The notes under the pieces: generated by a model
What the model was told of the DNA's origin: nothing
Databases searched by the model: none
Seen by the model: only the letters and a program-made list of their open reading frames with translations
Translations under genes and position numbers: made by a program
DNA from: Acetomicrobium thermoterrenum DSM 13490
GTDB taxonomy: Bacteria; Synergistota; Synergistia; Synergistales; Acetomicrobiaceae
DNA length: 64,000 bases
Direction of reading: 5' to 3'
Assembly (NCBI RefSeq): GCF_900107215.1
Contig: NZ_FNPD01000008.1
Span: 1 to 64,000, forward strand
In this document: piece by piece, positions 18,029-26,722 of the stretch
Layout: every line of letters begins with the position of its first letter
Numbering within the stretch: the stretch's first letter is position 1

Positions 18029-19117
18029 TTAAAATATGGGGCCGTAGCCGCCGAAGCTCCTTTTCATATCATCATATGCGCCTTTGCCTAAGAGAAATTT
18101 ATATATATCATTGGCCTTTTTCTCCGGATCGATGTCTTTGAACGCCTCTGGGTATAAGACGGTACCCACGTAATAAGCGTTGGCAAAACAAGTGCCCAAG
18201 TTTGTGGTGTAGTGGTTATAGGGGAGAGTCAAATAAACTCTCCCCTGTTTAAACGCCGACAGGTGTTTGTAAAAGTGCGGATTTTTTTCTATATCTGCCT
18301 GGATTAGATGTCTTCCGCCGCCATCGATGAAAATCACGTCCGGATCCCATTCCAAGAGTTTTTCCCTGTCTATAAAAATATGGTCGCCTTTTAGTCCCTC
18401 TACGACGCTTTTAACGCCTAAAAACTCAAAAGGAGGATAGGACTTAAGGGTGCTATCGATGCCATGCGACCCTTTATGTCCAATCCCGCCTACATATACT
18501 TTTTGCCGATGTTCGCTCACTGCTGCTGTTCGTTCAAATAAGTCTTGCTTCATCTGCGTGAAAAATTCGACGAGGGCATCTGCCCTTCTATCGTTGCATT
18601 CCATTATTCGTCCGATCAGCCCGAAGGAATCGAAAACTGTCTCGTCGAAAGTCGCCAAGGGACCATAGGACAGCACTACAACGGGAACGCCCAGTTTGTC
18701 CTGTAGTTTTTCTGCGTTTTGCCCTTGCATGTATGTTACAAAAAGCAGGTCGGGTTTGCAGGCAAGGGTTGCTTCTGGATCTGGTCCGCGGTCTATATAG
18801 GCTGGCCCTCCGGGGCCTATCGTGGGAAGGGATTTGAACTCTGGGTGGGCATAGGCATAAGGTCGCCCTGTTGGGTCTTTTTCCATCTCTTCCACGCCGA
18901 CCACTTTTTCTGTTTGGTTCATATAGACTACAAGCCTAAGCGCTCCCGGTCCTGCGCAAACTATCCTTTTCACAGGAAGGTCAATCGTTACAGATCTACC
19001 TGCCAGATCTGTAACGGTTAGAGGTTCCGCCCCTACAACAGAAGAGGTCATCCAAAGGAGGGCGAGCGCCGCTCCAAAAGCCAAAACGCGTTTTGGTGCA
19101 AATATTCCTTTTTTCAT
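18029..19117 (-). CDS. Iron/cobalamin-type ABC transporter substrate-binding protein
   Basis: 362 residues with a signal peptide (VLAFGAALALLWMTSSVVGA) and the periplasmic-binding fold of siderophore/B12 binding proteins: LTVTDLAGRSVTIDLPVKRIVCAGPGA at the start, KPDLLFVTYMQGQNAEKL, and WDPDVIFIDGGG. There is no lipobox. It is the last gene of a permease-ATPase-binding protein operon and overlaps the ATPase stop by 4 bases. The ligand may be an iron chelate, haem or cobinamide. The window's heavy use of B12 makes a corrinoid attractive but unproved. Confidence 0.82.
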   Translation of the reverse strand: MKKGIFAPKRVLAFGAALALLWMTSSVVGAEPLTVTDLAGRSVTIDLPVKRIVCAGPGALRLVVYMNQTEKVVGVEEMEKDPTGRPYAYAHPEFKSLPTIGPGGPAYIDRGPDPEATLACKPDLLFVTYMQGQNAEKLQDKLGVPVVVLSYGPLATFDETVFDSFGLIGRIMECNDRRADALVEFFTQMKQDLFERTAAVSEHRQKVYVGGIGHKGSHGIDSTLKSYPPFEFLGVKSVVEGLKGDHIFIDREKLLEWDPDVIFIDGGGRHLIQADIEKNPHFYKHLSAFKQGRVYLTLPYNHYTTNLGTCFANAYYVGTVLYPEAFKDIDPEKKANDIYKFLLGKGAYDDMKRSFGGYGPIF

Positions 19118-19920
19118 GCTCCTACCTCAACTTTTGTAAAAATTCTTTCCTTTTTGGTATCGAATGTTGGAATGACTATGAAGTGATCATCTACGCGGTG
19201 CATAACAACACGAATGTCAAAGACCTCTTCTATGAGCTTAGGAGTAAGGATCTCCCGTCCACCGTAGGCATAAACCTCGCCATCTCGCAGCAAGAGAAAT
19301 TTGTCGGCAAAACGAAGGGCCAGGTTTATGTCGTGGAGAGAAAAAATTATCGCCATGCCCCTTTCTCTTGCCAACTCGCAGAGCAAATTCATCACCTCGA
19401 ACTGTCGATGGAGGTCGAGGCTGCTGGTCGGTTCATCGAGCAGGAGTGCATCTGGCTCTTGAGCTATGGCTCGGGCCAAAGCGACTCGCTGGATTTCGCC
19501 CCCGGAGAGTTCTCTGACGGGACGAAGGGCGTACTTCTCAAGCCCCATAGCGCACAGGGCTTCGTCAACTACTTCGAAGTCTCTATCTGTAGGATTCCAC
19601 CTCATGTGGGGTTTTCGTCCCAACAGCACGGCATCGAAGACGGAAAGCTCACCTTCAGGAGAACGTTGCGGTACATAAGCGACCTTTTGCGATATCTGCT
19701 GGCGATTTAGCTCGCTTAGGTTGTCGCCATCGAGCATAACAACTCCTAACCACGGCTTCAGTAAGCCATTGAGGCACTTTATAAGCGTCGATTTACCCGA
19801 GCCGTTCATACCGAGGATTGCCGTTGTGGTCCCTCTCTCCACTGAGATCGTTATCCCTTTTAGGACTACATCTTTTCGGTATCCAAATGAGACATCTTTG
19901 GCTGTTAGGATTTTCCATAT
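19114..19920 (-). CDS. FecE/BtuD-like ABC transporter ATPase (start in doubt)
   Basis: About 265 residues. Walker A is GMNGSGKST, the signature LSGGEIQRVALARA, Walker B ALLLDEPTSSLD and the switch His SLHDINLALRF, all intact. The frame overlaps the permease end with no ATG, GTG or TTG where the domain begins (ILTAKDVSFGYRKD). An ATG at 19918-19916, just after ggagg, is one frame off; losing one A from the AAAA run at 19911-19914 would give M-E-I-L-T-A-K-D, a perfect family start. A longer start inside the permease gene (up to 20058) yields about 46 residues of non-homologous sequence and is unlikely. Boundary given is the first plausible codon. Confidence 0.8.
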   Translation of the reverse strand: MWKILTAKDVSFGYRKDVVLKGITISVERGTTTAILGMNGSGKSTLIKCLNGLLKPWLGVVMLDGDNLSELNRQQISQKVAYVPQRSPEGELSVFDAVLLGRKPHMRWNPTDRDFEVVDEALCAMGLEKYALRPVRELSGGEIQRVALARAIAQEPDALLLDEPTSSLDLHRQFEVMNLLCELARERGMAIIFSLHDINLALRFADKFLLLRDGEVYAYGGREILTPKLIEEVFDIRVVMHRVDDHFIVIPTFDTKKERIFTKVEVGA

Positions 19921-20966
19921 CCTCCCTTCATGAGCAGATAGAGAAAAAGCGGTGCCCCCATGAAAGAGGTTACGATGCCGACGGGAAGCACAATTGGCGC
20001 CATAACGCTCCTGGCAGCCGTGTCTGCGCAGAGCAGTATCAAAGCTCCCACAACGCACGATTGGGGCAATAGATGGCGGTGATCTCCGCCCACCAATCTA
20101 CGGGTTATGTGTGGTGCGACGAGGCCTACGAATCCGATAACGCCAAAAGTTGCGACCGCTACAGCGGCAATTAAAGCAGCTATTATGAGGCTCATCTTTC
20201 TCAGGCGTTCGGCATTTACGCCGAGGCTCTTCGCAACATCGTCTCCTGCGGCGAGGGCGTTCATGTTCCAGCGGTTGAGCAAAAAGAACAAGCTCGCGGG
20301 CACGATGAAGAGGACCATTAGAAGGAGTTCATTCCAGGAAGCCCTCCCCACATCGCCGAAGGTCCAAAACACGATAGATGCCACCTCAATGTCGCTGGCG
20401 AAATATTGGATCATCATAGTGCCCGACGTGGCGAGCGCTGACAGGGCGACCCCCGATAGCACAATAGCTTCGGGAGATAGGCGCCTTCTTTGGCTCAGGA
20501 ACAAGATGAGCCATGTGGAGGCGAAAGCCCCTAAAAAGGCGAACATGCTCACGCCCCAAGGCAAACCTGCCAAGAAGCTTTCGTTTTTGCCGCTCGGTCC
20601 CAAACCTAAAATGACGAGAGCAACGGCAGCTCCAAACGCCGCCCCCTGAGAGACCCCAAGCGTATAAGGAGAAGCAAGGGGGTTGTGCAGGATGCACTGC
20701 ATCGCCACCCCTCCCATGGCAAGACCCCATCCGGCGAGGACCGCTCCAATGATCCTAGGAAGCCTGATACGCCATAGGATGGTAGATGTAACGTCATCGG
20801 AACGCCCTAACAAGGCTGCAAAGGCATCGCTTAAATTTACTTGGAAGGAGCCTACGGAGAGGGAGACGAAGACCATCGCCATAAGCCCTAAGGCGAGAGT
20901 GAAAAACATCACTTTGCGACGGTAAGTATATGCTTTATATGCCTCGATAGTAGATCTGCTTGACAT
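19905..20966 (-). CDS. FecCD-family ABC transporter permease
   Basis: 353 residues, about ten membrane helices of the BtuC/FecCD type. Landmarks are RLPRIIGAVLAGWGLAMGGVAMQCILHNPLASPYTLG near residue 70 and FVGLVAPHITRRLVGGDHR near 285. ATG at 20966 follows aaggggg at 6-base spacing; a longer in-frame start upstream has no ribosome site. First gene of the importer operon, with its own promoter at 21000-21027. Confidence 0.88.
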   Translation of the reverse strand: MSSRSTIEAYKAYTYRRKVMFFTLALGLMAMVFVSLSVGSFQVNLSDAFAALLGRSDDVTSTILWRIRLPRIIGAVLAGWGLAMGGVAMQCILHNPLASPYTLGVSQGAAFGAAVALVILGLGPSGKNESFLAGLPWGVSMFAFLGAFASTWLILFLSQRRRLSPEAIVLSGVALSALATSGTMMIQYFASDIEVASIVFWTFGDVGRASWNELLLMVLFIVPASLFFLLNRWNMNALAAGDDVAKSLGVNAERLRKMSLIIAALIAAVAVATFGVIGFVGLVAPHITRRLVGGDHRHLLPQSCVVGALILLCADTAARSVMAPIVLPVGIVTSFMGAPLFLYLLMKGGYGKS

Positions 20967-20999
20967 TGGGAGCCCCCTTATAAAATGAGTATTACGAAT

Positions 21000-21027
21000 A
21001 ATATAATCCATAACACTCAGATGTCAA
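21000..21027 (-). promoter_or_regulatory. Promoter of the iron/cobalamin importer operon
   Basis: On the minus strand, TTGACA (21027-21022), 16 bases, TATATT (21005-21000). It lies about 35 bases before the permease start. I looked for a Fur box and a cobalamin riboswitch here and saw neither; the leader is too short for a riboswitch. Confidence 0.6.
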
Positions 21028-21141
21028 CTCTCCTATCTTCCTCAAAAATAATCTCTTCGAAAGGAGTTTGTATCCTAATAATTGACAAAGAGGATAACCA
21101 TCTCGAGAATCCCTTTTAGATGAAATTTTTCTTTAAGGATC

Positions 21142-21420
21142 TAAGCCATTACGGCCACGGAGGTATCTACGGGCTGGACCAAAGTACATGCATTAAAGCA
21201 CAAAGCCATGGTGAGGACATATACAGGCTGGAGGAGATGCGACACGGATAAAAAACTGCTGGTAACTAGGAACTCTATAGACATTGTATGGCTATCCAGG
21301 GAAATAGTTCAATCTTCAGAAAGACTATCCCACGCCTCTGAGAACAAGATAAGGAGTCTTAACGATATGGTAAAGGGGTAGACATGTCGTTTCAGGACGA
21401 CAAGAGAAAATTTCGACATT
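21142..21420 (+). pseudogene. Remnant of a transposase with integrase-type core
   Basis: After a stop at 21142 the frame reads AITATEVSTGWTKVHALKHKA to a stop near 21381. The phrase T-A-T-D/E-V-S-T-G-W-T-x-x-x-A-L-x-N/H-K-A is typical of the first part of the DDE integrase core in IS481-like transposases. The rest of the core is missing or scrambled. Downstream (21382-21420) comes a sequence with short repeats of the gacat/cgacat kind (gacatgtcg ... cgacat), as at the end of such an element. The region has no other gene, so it is a decayed insertion. Confidence 0.4.
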
Positions 21421-21421
21421 T

Positions 21422-22372
21422 TTACCGTTCCCCTTCTTTCATAACTCGGACATAATAAACCCAATTCCCGTATTGAACCCGTCTGATCCTGCCTTCGGCG
21501 ACGAGGCGATCAATGCTTTTTTCGTCGGAGCCCTTGCGGCGCAAAACCTCTTTGACGGCGTCGCTGCGCATGGGGTGGACGGCGGTGATGTTTAAAATTT
21601 CCTCTACAGGGTCGTCGGTAACTACAAAGGCGTTGCCCTCGTAGCCCGTTAGCGTTTCTGTATCAATCCCTTGCTCTGTAAATATTGCATAGGCGGCTGC
21701 GACCGTCTCTGCATCGGGCATCTGTACCCATGAGGCGGCAGGAGGACGGGTGGGGACGGAAATGTAGGCCTTGCTGGGACTCAGGCTGGAGGAGATAAAC
21801 CGAGCAACTTTTTCAAGTTCCGCCGGTCCGTCGTTAAGACCCTTCACAAGCATGGTTTCGCTGCACAGCGTGCCTTTATAGGAACGAGCGAATTCCTCCA
21901 TGCCGACAAGGATATCGCCATGATCAAGGGATGGGTGCGGGCGGTCGATTCGTTTCCATAAGTTTTCCGTAAGGGCGTCAATTTTCAGGCTGACCCAATC
22001 CGCAACATATAGAGCCCTCCTTACATCTGCCTTCGAGATGAGAGAGGCGTTGGAAATAACGGCTACAGGAATGCCCGTTTCCTTCAACCTCAATAGCAAC
22101 TCTTCAAGGGCGAGGTCAAGTGTGGGTTCACCATCGGGAACGATTGTTAGATAATCGACTCGTTCTCCCGTTTCCACAAGCTGCGAGAGTCTTTTTTTGA
22201 CACGAGCAGCGAGTTCTTCCGGATCGCTGTAGTGCTGGCGCTGGGTCTCCATGCGCAACGTTGGCCCGATCTGGCAATAGACACATGTATAAGAACAGAT
22301 CTTATAGGGGATGTTGTTAATGCCAAGGCTCGAGCCCAACCGACGAGACGGAACGGGACCGAATATGCTCAT
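21422..22372 (-). CDS. Radical SAM protein (COG0731-like)
   Basis: 316 residues. The SAM [4Fe-4S] motif is CSYTCVYC near residue 25 (Cx3Cx2C), followed by PDGEPTLD (the GE-like SAM-binding motif). This layout, starting MSIFGPVPSRRLG-SLGINN, is that of the COG0731 group related to wyosine-forming enzymes; bacterial members have no assigned function. The C-terminal 60 residues look like a small winged-helix domain. ATG 22372 follows aaggagg with 8-base spacing. It is the last of the minus-strand redox gene group. Confidence 0.75.
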   Translation of the reverse strand: MSIFGPVPSRRLGSSLGINNIPYKICSYTCVYCQIGPTLRMETQRQHYSDPEELAARVKKRLSQLVETGERVDYLTIVPDGEPTLDLALEELLLRLKETGIPVAVISNASLISKADVRRALYVADWVSLKIDALTENLWKRIDRPHPSLDHGDILVGMEEFARSYKGTLCSETMLVKGLNDGPAELEKVARFISSSLSPSKAYISVPTRPPAASWVQMPDAETVAAAYAIFTEQGIDTETLTGYEGNAFVVTDDPVEEILNITAVHPMRSDAVKEVLRRKGSDEKSIDRLVAEGRIRRVQYGNWVYYVRVMKEGER

Positions 22373-22446
22373 GAGAAACACCTCCTTCTAGATGACCTTT
22401 CTCATTTTGATGATTATGCACCCTCTTGCCCGCCTTCAACGACGTC

Positions 22447-22481
22447 GCCAAGCCCTATTTTGACAGAAAATAGGGCTTGGC
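22447..22481. repeat. Perfect 15-bp inverted repeat (hairpin)
   Basis: GCCAAGCCCTATTTT (22447-22461) and its exact reverse complement (22467-22481) flank a 5-base loop. It lies between the zinc-ribbon gene and the radical SAM gene. There is no T-run on either side, so it is not a standard terminator. It may be an RNA-processing or stability element. Confidence 0.6.
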
Positions 22482-22495
22482 AGTCTTCCACAAAC

Positions 22496-22678
22496 TTAAA
22501 TACTGCATAATGGGCAGCTGCCGCCGTCGCTTCCACTGCTGCCTGCTGCTTTGCGCAACGACGGGCCTTCGAGGAGCATAACCACGTGGCCGCGGCATTG
22601 AGGGCACTGAATCTCCCTCTCTGATTCTCCATAAAACTCCTCACCGCAATTGAGGCATCGAAAACGCCTTTGATTCAT
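22496..22678 (-). CDS. Small zinc-ribbon protein
   Basis: 60 residues with two CxxC pairs, FRCLNCGEEF and IQCPQCRGHV, as in rubredoxin-like or FmdB-type zinc ribbons, and a C-terminal tail with one more CPLC pair. ATG 22678 follows ggaggtgaagg. It sits between the NapH-like ferredoxin and the radical SAM gene and is probably co-transcribed with them. Metal binding is likely; the role is unknown. Confidence 0.65.
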   Translation of the reverse strand: MNQRRFRCLNCGEEFYGESEREIQCPQCRGHVVMLLEGPSLRKAAGSSGSDGGSCPLCSI

Positions 22679-22708
22679 ATCCTTCACCTCCGACAAAAAT
22701 TATTGCTG

Positions 22709-23494
22709 TTACTGTACCTCTTTCAAGAAAACTTCCTCTGTTTCAGATGCCTTTAAGGTTTCTACGCGCAGAGCGCCTTTGGGACAAACCGCCACACAGT
22801 CGATACACCCGTAGCATTCTGGCGAAATGGGAAGCTTTTCCTTCTTGCCTTGGGTCTGTAACGCCTGTGATTTCTCGATGAGCGGCACGAGAAGACGGTC
22901 TGGGGCATCGCAGACGGAAGTGCAAACCCTACAACCTGCGCACTTCTCCGTATCCATCACTATAGGGCTCCTTTTGATCAATGCAGCTGCTATCGTCCCT
23001 ATTGTGCCGCCTGGACACAGGTGAGCGCAGAACGTTCTGGGCTCAAATACGATTGCTAAACCCGCCGCCAAAGCCAGCATGACTTGGCAAAATCGCAGGA
23101 ACAAATAGCCATGCTGAGCGTAAGAAGCATAAGCTACTGGCAAGCCCTTATGGATATTGACAAGCCAAACGATCCAGGCGAAATATCCAATCATACCGAT
23201 GAGGAATGCGCTTTGAAGGACTCTGTCCTTGTTTAGCCATCTGGGGAAGGGCAATAATCTCAAAGAGATCTTTGACCAGATTAGATCGATGAATCCGCCA
23301 TTAGGGCAGAGTAGGCCGCACCATATCCTCCCATGGAATGCGGAGAGTAAGCCACCCAAGGCTATCATCAAGACGCAAAACCACCATTGTTTCAGCAGGA
23401 GCACAGCCACGACGAAAGCTACCATAAGCTGCACTTGCATCACAGAGCGAATGCCCTTCCACGTTTTGGGGTCTATCTGCCCTTTCCCTTCCAT
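22709..23494 (-). CDS. NapH/YccM-like membrane polyferredoxin
   Basis: 261 residues. Four or so membrane helices (VQLMVAFVVAVLLL, FCVLMIALGGLLSAF, AFLIGMIGYFAWIVWLV, VMLALAAGLAIV) with the characteristic cytoplasmic CGLLCP and CAHLCPGG motifs. The C-terminal domain has two [4Fe-4S] motifs: CAGCRVCTSVCDAP and CYGCIDCVAVCPKG. Such proteins pass electrons between the membrane quinone or flavin pool and soluble partners. ATG 23494 behind ggaggga. Confidence 0.85.
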   Translation of the reverse strand: MEGKGQIDPKTWKGIRSVMQVQLMVAFVVAVLLLKQWWFCVLMIALGGLLSAFHGRIWCGLLCPNGGFIDLIWSKISLRLLPFPRWLNKDRVLQSAFLIGMIGYFAWIVWLVNIHKGLPVAYASYAQHGYLFLRFCQVMLALAAGLAIVFEPRTFCAHLCPGGTIGTIAAALIKRSPIVMDTEKCAGCRVCTSVCDAPDRLLVPLIEKSQALQTQGKKEKLPISPECYGCIDCVAVCPKGALRVETLKASETEEVFLKEVQ

Positions 23495-23667
23495 CTATAT
23501 ATCCCTCCGCTTCTGAGAGCGCTGCGCTCCAACTTGTGGGAATTTATTTTACCATACCCATGTAAGGTATATCAAGCCAGACAAATCAAATGTCTACCAT
23601 CTCATTTCAGCACCAAAAGATTAGTCCAAAGATCTACAAAAGTTCTCAACTTCAGCCATAAATAGGC

Positions 23668-23928
23668 TCAGCACGAGATTTTTTTCGCCCTTATAACTAT
23701 AAAAGACCCTTCGCCATACCCCTCTTTGACCGACTCTGGTCCCTGAATCTCGGAAAGGTCTCGAAATATGGCTCCGTAGGGGCAAACTGTGACACATGCA
23801 CCACACTGGTTGCAGAGAGTTTGGTCTATGATTGCTTTGCCATCTTCCACTTTTATGGCTCCTGTGGGGCATGTCTTAGCGCATACCCCGCAACCTTGAC
23901 ATATATTGGGATTTACAGCATATGCCAA
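23668..23928 (-). CDS. 2[4Fe-4S] ferredoxin
   Basis: 86 residues with two complete cluster motifs, [14 protein letters not shown] and [17 protein letters not shown] 23928 is preferred (ggggg site 7 bases upstream, and it avoids overlap); an ATG at 24003 would overlap the NifX-type gene by 53 bases and add an unrelated N-terminus. Likely an electron donor for the neighbouring MinD-NifX system. Confidence 0.8.
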   Translation of the reverse strand: MAYAVNPNICQGCGVCAKTCPTGAIKVEDGKAIIDQTLCNQCGACVTVCPYGAIFRDLSEIQGPESVKEGYGEGSFIVIRAKKISC

Positions 23929-23950
23929 TTTATTGCCCCCGCAATTCCTC

Positions 23951-24328
23951 TTATGCTTCGTGATGCCCGTTACAAGCAGTGTCTGCACTATGTTCCTTGC
24001 CATGATGACAAGAGTTGGAACTTCCGGAAAGATTGCCCTTTATAAATGCTTCGAGCGCGCTATCTACGCTCATGGGATCGCACGTTTGAACCGTTATGCC
24101 GAAAGAGGCAAACAAATCTCTTGCCCTTGGCCCCATATCTCCTGCTATCACTATATCCACATCAAGATCCTTCATCCATCTGGGCAGCACTCCCGGTGCA
24201 TGTCCAGGATTAGTGTAAATCTCTTCTTTTACAACCTTGCTTCCATCGATCTCAACGAGTCTAAATTCTGGAGCGTGGCCGAAATGGGGACAAACAACAC
24301 CCCTATCAGCAGCAATCATCACTTTCAT
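23951..24328 (-). CDS. NifX/NifB-domain (dinitrogenase Fe-Mo cofactor-like) protein
   Basis: 125 residues. [28 protein letters not shown] starts the Nitro_FeMo-Co domain; [24 protein letters not shown] forms its middle. The C-terminus is rich in His and Cys ([18 protein letters not shown]), which could bind metal. Such single-domain proteins occur widely in non-nitrogen-fixing anaerobes next to MinD-ferredoxin ATPases. A role in handling Fe-S or metal clusters is inferred. Confidence 0.82.
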   Translation of the reverse strand: MKVMIAADRGVVCPHFGHAPEFRLVEIDGSKVVKEEIYTNPGHAPGVLPRWMKDLDVDIVIAGDMGPRARDLFASFGITVQTCDPMSVDSALEAFIKGNLSGSSNSCHHGKEHSADTACNGHHEA

Positions 24329-24332
24329 GACA

Positions 24333-25208
24333 TCATCTCCTCTTTCTATTGATTTCTACCATTGTAACAATGGCATCCCACATTCGCTCTATTTCGTCTT
24401 TTATATTTCCTCTATCGACCTCTACCACCGGCACTCCTCGCGATATAGCTTCAACAAAAACCTCGTCGAAGGGAAGTTTACCGATCAATTCTATGCCTCG
24501 CTGATTACAGTATCTTTCGATCTCGCGGCCTATTTCCTCGTTTAAGTCGTATTTGTTTATGCAGACTGCAGCCGGAACGCGGAAGTGTTTGCAAACTCCC
24601 GCCACGCGTTCCAAATCGTAGACCCCTGACACAGTGGGTTCAGCTACCAATAAAGCCATGGTAGCTCCTGAAAGGGACGATATTACCGGGCAACCTATAC
24701 CTGGCGGCCCATCGGTGATAATATACTTTAACGCTTTTTCTTCGGCCAATGCCTTAGCTTTCTGCCTCACCAAAGCCACGAGCTTTCCCGAGTTCTCTTC
24801 TCCGGGAATGAGTCTTGCATAAACCAAAGGGCCATACCTGGTCTCGGACACGAACCAGTGGCCCGATAGGACATCTTCCATCACTATTGCGCCGGCTGGG
24901 CATGCATGAAAACAGAAACTGCACCCTTCACACGAGAGGCGATCGACCTTAAAGTCTTTTATTGCGCCGAACCGACATAGCTTTTGACAAAGGCCGCACT
25001 TGTTGCACTTTTCCTCTTCGATGCGAGCTTTTTTCCCGCTCCAAAATTCACCCTTTTCTGCTATTCTGGGAGACATGACAAGGTGAAGATCGGAGGCGTC
25101 TACATCACAATCTGCCAAAATCTTGCTCTTCCCAATGGCAGCGAACGAAGCTGCTATACTGGTTTTTCCCGTGCCGCCTTTACCGCTTATTATTACAATT
25201 TCGTTCAT
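24333..25208 (-). CDS. MinD-superfamily ATPase with inserted ferredoxin domain (first copy)
   Basis: 291 residues. Deviant Walker A SGKGGTGKTSIAASFA begins at residue 8; Walker A' ILADCDVDASDLH; then an inserted pair of [4Fe-4S] motifs (CNKCGLCQKLCRFG, CEGCSFCFHACPAG) around residues 65-110; then the ATPase resumes (YIITDGPPGIGCPVISSLSGA). This COG1149-type architecture is common in anaerobes, always near NifX-like proteins. Proposed to load or move Fe-S clusters. Paralogue of the next gene. Confidence 0.87.
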   Translation of the reverse strand: MNEIVIISGKGGTGKTSIAASFAAIGKSKILADCDVDASDLHLVMSPRIAEKGEFWSGKKARIEEEKCNKCGLCQKLCRFGAIKDFKVDRLSCEGCSFCFHACPAGAIVMEDVLSGHWFVSETRYGPLVYARLIPGEENSGKLVALVRQKAKALAEEKALKYIITDGPPGIGCPVISSLSGATMALLVAEPTVSGVYDLERVAGVCKHFRVPAAVCINKYDLNEEIGREIERYCNQRGIELIGKLPFDEVFVEAISRGVPVVEVDRGNIKDEIERMWDAIVTMVEINRKRR

Positions 25209-25229
25209 AGGGCTTTCCTTTCTTGGTGT

Positions 25230-26105
25230 TTAAGCGTTATATGTGGCATGAAGCCGACCTTTTTTAAGTGTGTAGAAGAGATCTAAAAAGGCATCGTGCC
25301 ATCGCGTCTTCCCTTCTACCAGGGGAATACCTTTGGAGTAAAGAGTAGCGATATCCCTGTCGAAAGGAATTTTTAGCAACACAGGTATCTCGCTCTCGCG
25401 ACAATATTTCTCTATCAGGCTATCGCGTGAAGGACTCGAACGATTGATTACGACCCCGCAAGGGATGTTAAGATATCTTATCATCTCCACTGCCAGAGAA
25501 AGATCATTCAGCCCAAAGGGGGTCGGCTCGGTGACCAAGATAGTATAGTCGCTCCCCTGTACAGCCTCTACCACTGGACAAGAGGTGCCCGGAGCCACGT
25601 CGATTATCACGTCCCTTTGATTATCAATTTGACCATCTATATACATCTTGGCTTTCCTTATTACTGGTGTTGACATGGGTTCCCCTGTATTGAGCCTTCC
25701 TTGGACAAGTTCCAGATTTTTGCGATAACCTATTTCAACAACACCCACCTGCCTATTAGCTTCTGCAATAGCTGACTCTGGACACAAATAAGAACAGGCT
25801 CCACAACCGTGACACAGCTCAGGGAAAACAATCACCTTGCTCGGAAGGGACGCTATGGCATGATAAGCACATACTTCTGCGCATCTGCCACAATGATTAC
25901 ACCTATCAGCGTCTATTCTGGGAGTGGGGACATGCACAGGCTCTGCTCTTTCGATAGACGCGTGCACAAACAGGTTGGCATTCGGTTCTTCTACGTCACA
26001 GTCCAATATCTGTACTGAAGCACGTTCGCTTACGGCCAAGGCTAAACTCGTGGCCACCAACGTTTTCCCTGTACCGCCTTTGCCGCTCGCTACGGAGACG
26101 ATCAC
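25230..26105 (-). CDS. MinD-superfamily ATPase with inserted ferredoxin domain (second copy)
   Basis: 291 residues from GTG 26105, chosen because gagggggtg stands just upstream; a longer start at 26123 is possible. Walker A is SGKGGTGKTLVATSLA, A' is ILDCDVEEPNANLF, the ferredoxin insert has CNHCGRCAEVCAYH and CHGCGACSYLCPES, and the switch region is IIDVAPGTSCPVVEA. The two paralogues are adjacent and probably work as a heterodimer. Confidence 0.87.
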   Translation of the reverse strand: MIVSVASGKGGTGKTLVATSLALAVSERASVQILDCDVEEPNANLFVHASIERAEPVHVPTPRIDADRCNHCGRCAEVCAYHAIASLPSKVIVFPELCHGCGACSYLCPESAIAEANRQVGVVEIGYRKNLELVQGRLNTGEPMSTPVIRKAKMYIDGQIDNQRDVIIDVAPGTSCPVVEAVQGSDYTILVTEPTPFGLNDLSLAVEMIRYLNIPCGVVINRSSPSRDSLIEKYCRESEIPVLLKIPFDRDIATLYSKGIPLVEGKTRWHDAFLDLFYTLKKGRLHATYNA

Positions 26106-26153
26106 ATCCCCACCCCCTCGCACGTATTTACAGCTCTTGCTGCCATTGCCGCT

Positions 26154-26711
26154 CTAATCTTCAGAAGTTATCTCATCAATGCGACGGTTTATTTCAGAAA
26201 GTTGCTGCTTCAACGCTTCTGCTTGACCTTTCAGCTGCCTGAGCCCTTCTTCTTCGCTCGGCGGTTGGGACACAACCCCTGACATGCTAACGCCTCCGTG
26301 CATCCCGAAGCCGCCCATACCTCGACCCCCACCTTTGCCAAACCCTCCGCCCATCCCGAAGTGAGGAGGGACATCTGGGGCAGATGTAGACGCCGGCTTC
26401 CCCTGCTTAAAAGATAGAACGGCATCCCTTACTGTGCCAGAAACACCTGTGATGATCTGCACGCCAGCGGCAGATAAGACCTCATATGCATTGGGGCCAC
26501 AGCTTCCTGTAAGCACTACCTGTACCCCTTTCCCCACTATCGCCTGAGCAACGCTGATTCCTGTCCCTCCTGGAGCACTTGCGCTGCTGTTTTCCATAGT
26601 CTCAAATTGCATGGAATCAGGATCGACGATGATGAAGTAGGGAGCGCGTCCAAAGCGAGGATCTACCAACGCATCTAAATTAGGAGCGGTCGCCGATACG
26701 GCTATCTTCAT
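26154..26711 (-). CDS. NifX-domain protein with Gly/Met-rich tail
   Basis: 185 residues. The N-terminal 110 residues form the NifX-like domain (MKIAVSATAPNLDALVDPRFGRAPYFIIVD ... GSCGPNAYEVLSAAGVQI). A Gly/Met/His-rich linker (GMGGGFGKGGGRGMGGFGMHGG) follows, then a 45-residue coiled-coil segment (LRQLKGQAEALKQQLSEINRRIDEI). ATG 26711 follows aggtgg. The tail resembles the coiled coil of the neighbouring DUF5320 protein, suggesting that the two interact. Confidence 0.82.
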   Translation of the reverse strand: MKIAVSATAPNLDALVDPRFGRAPYFIIVDPDSMQFETMENSSASAPGGTGISVAQAIVGKGVQVVLTGSCGPNAYEVLSAAGVQIITGVSGTVRDAVLSFKQGKPASTSAPDVPPHFGMGGGFGKGGGRGMGGFGMHGGVSMSGVVSQPPSEEEGLRQLKGQAEALKQQLSEINRRIDEITSED

Positions 26712-26722
26712 AAAATCCACCT

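Noticed and set aside
20107-20649. 180-residue plus-strand open frame over the FecCD permease
   Set aside because: It mirrors the permease on the opposite strand, with Thr/Ala/Pro-rich antisense composition and no ribosome site.
22414-22644. Ala/Cys-rich open frame overlapping the zinc-ribbon gene
   Set aside because: It lies in another frame of the zinc-ribbon gene, has no ribosome site and low-complexity composition.
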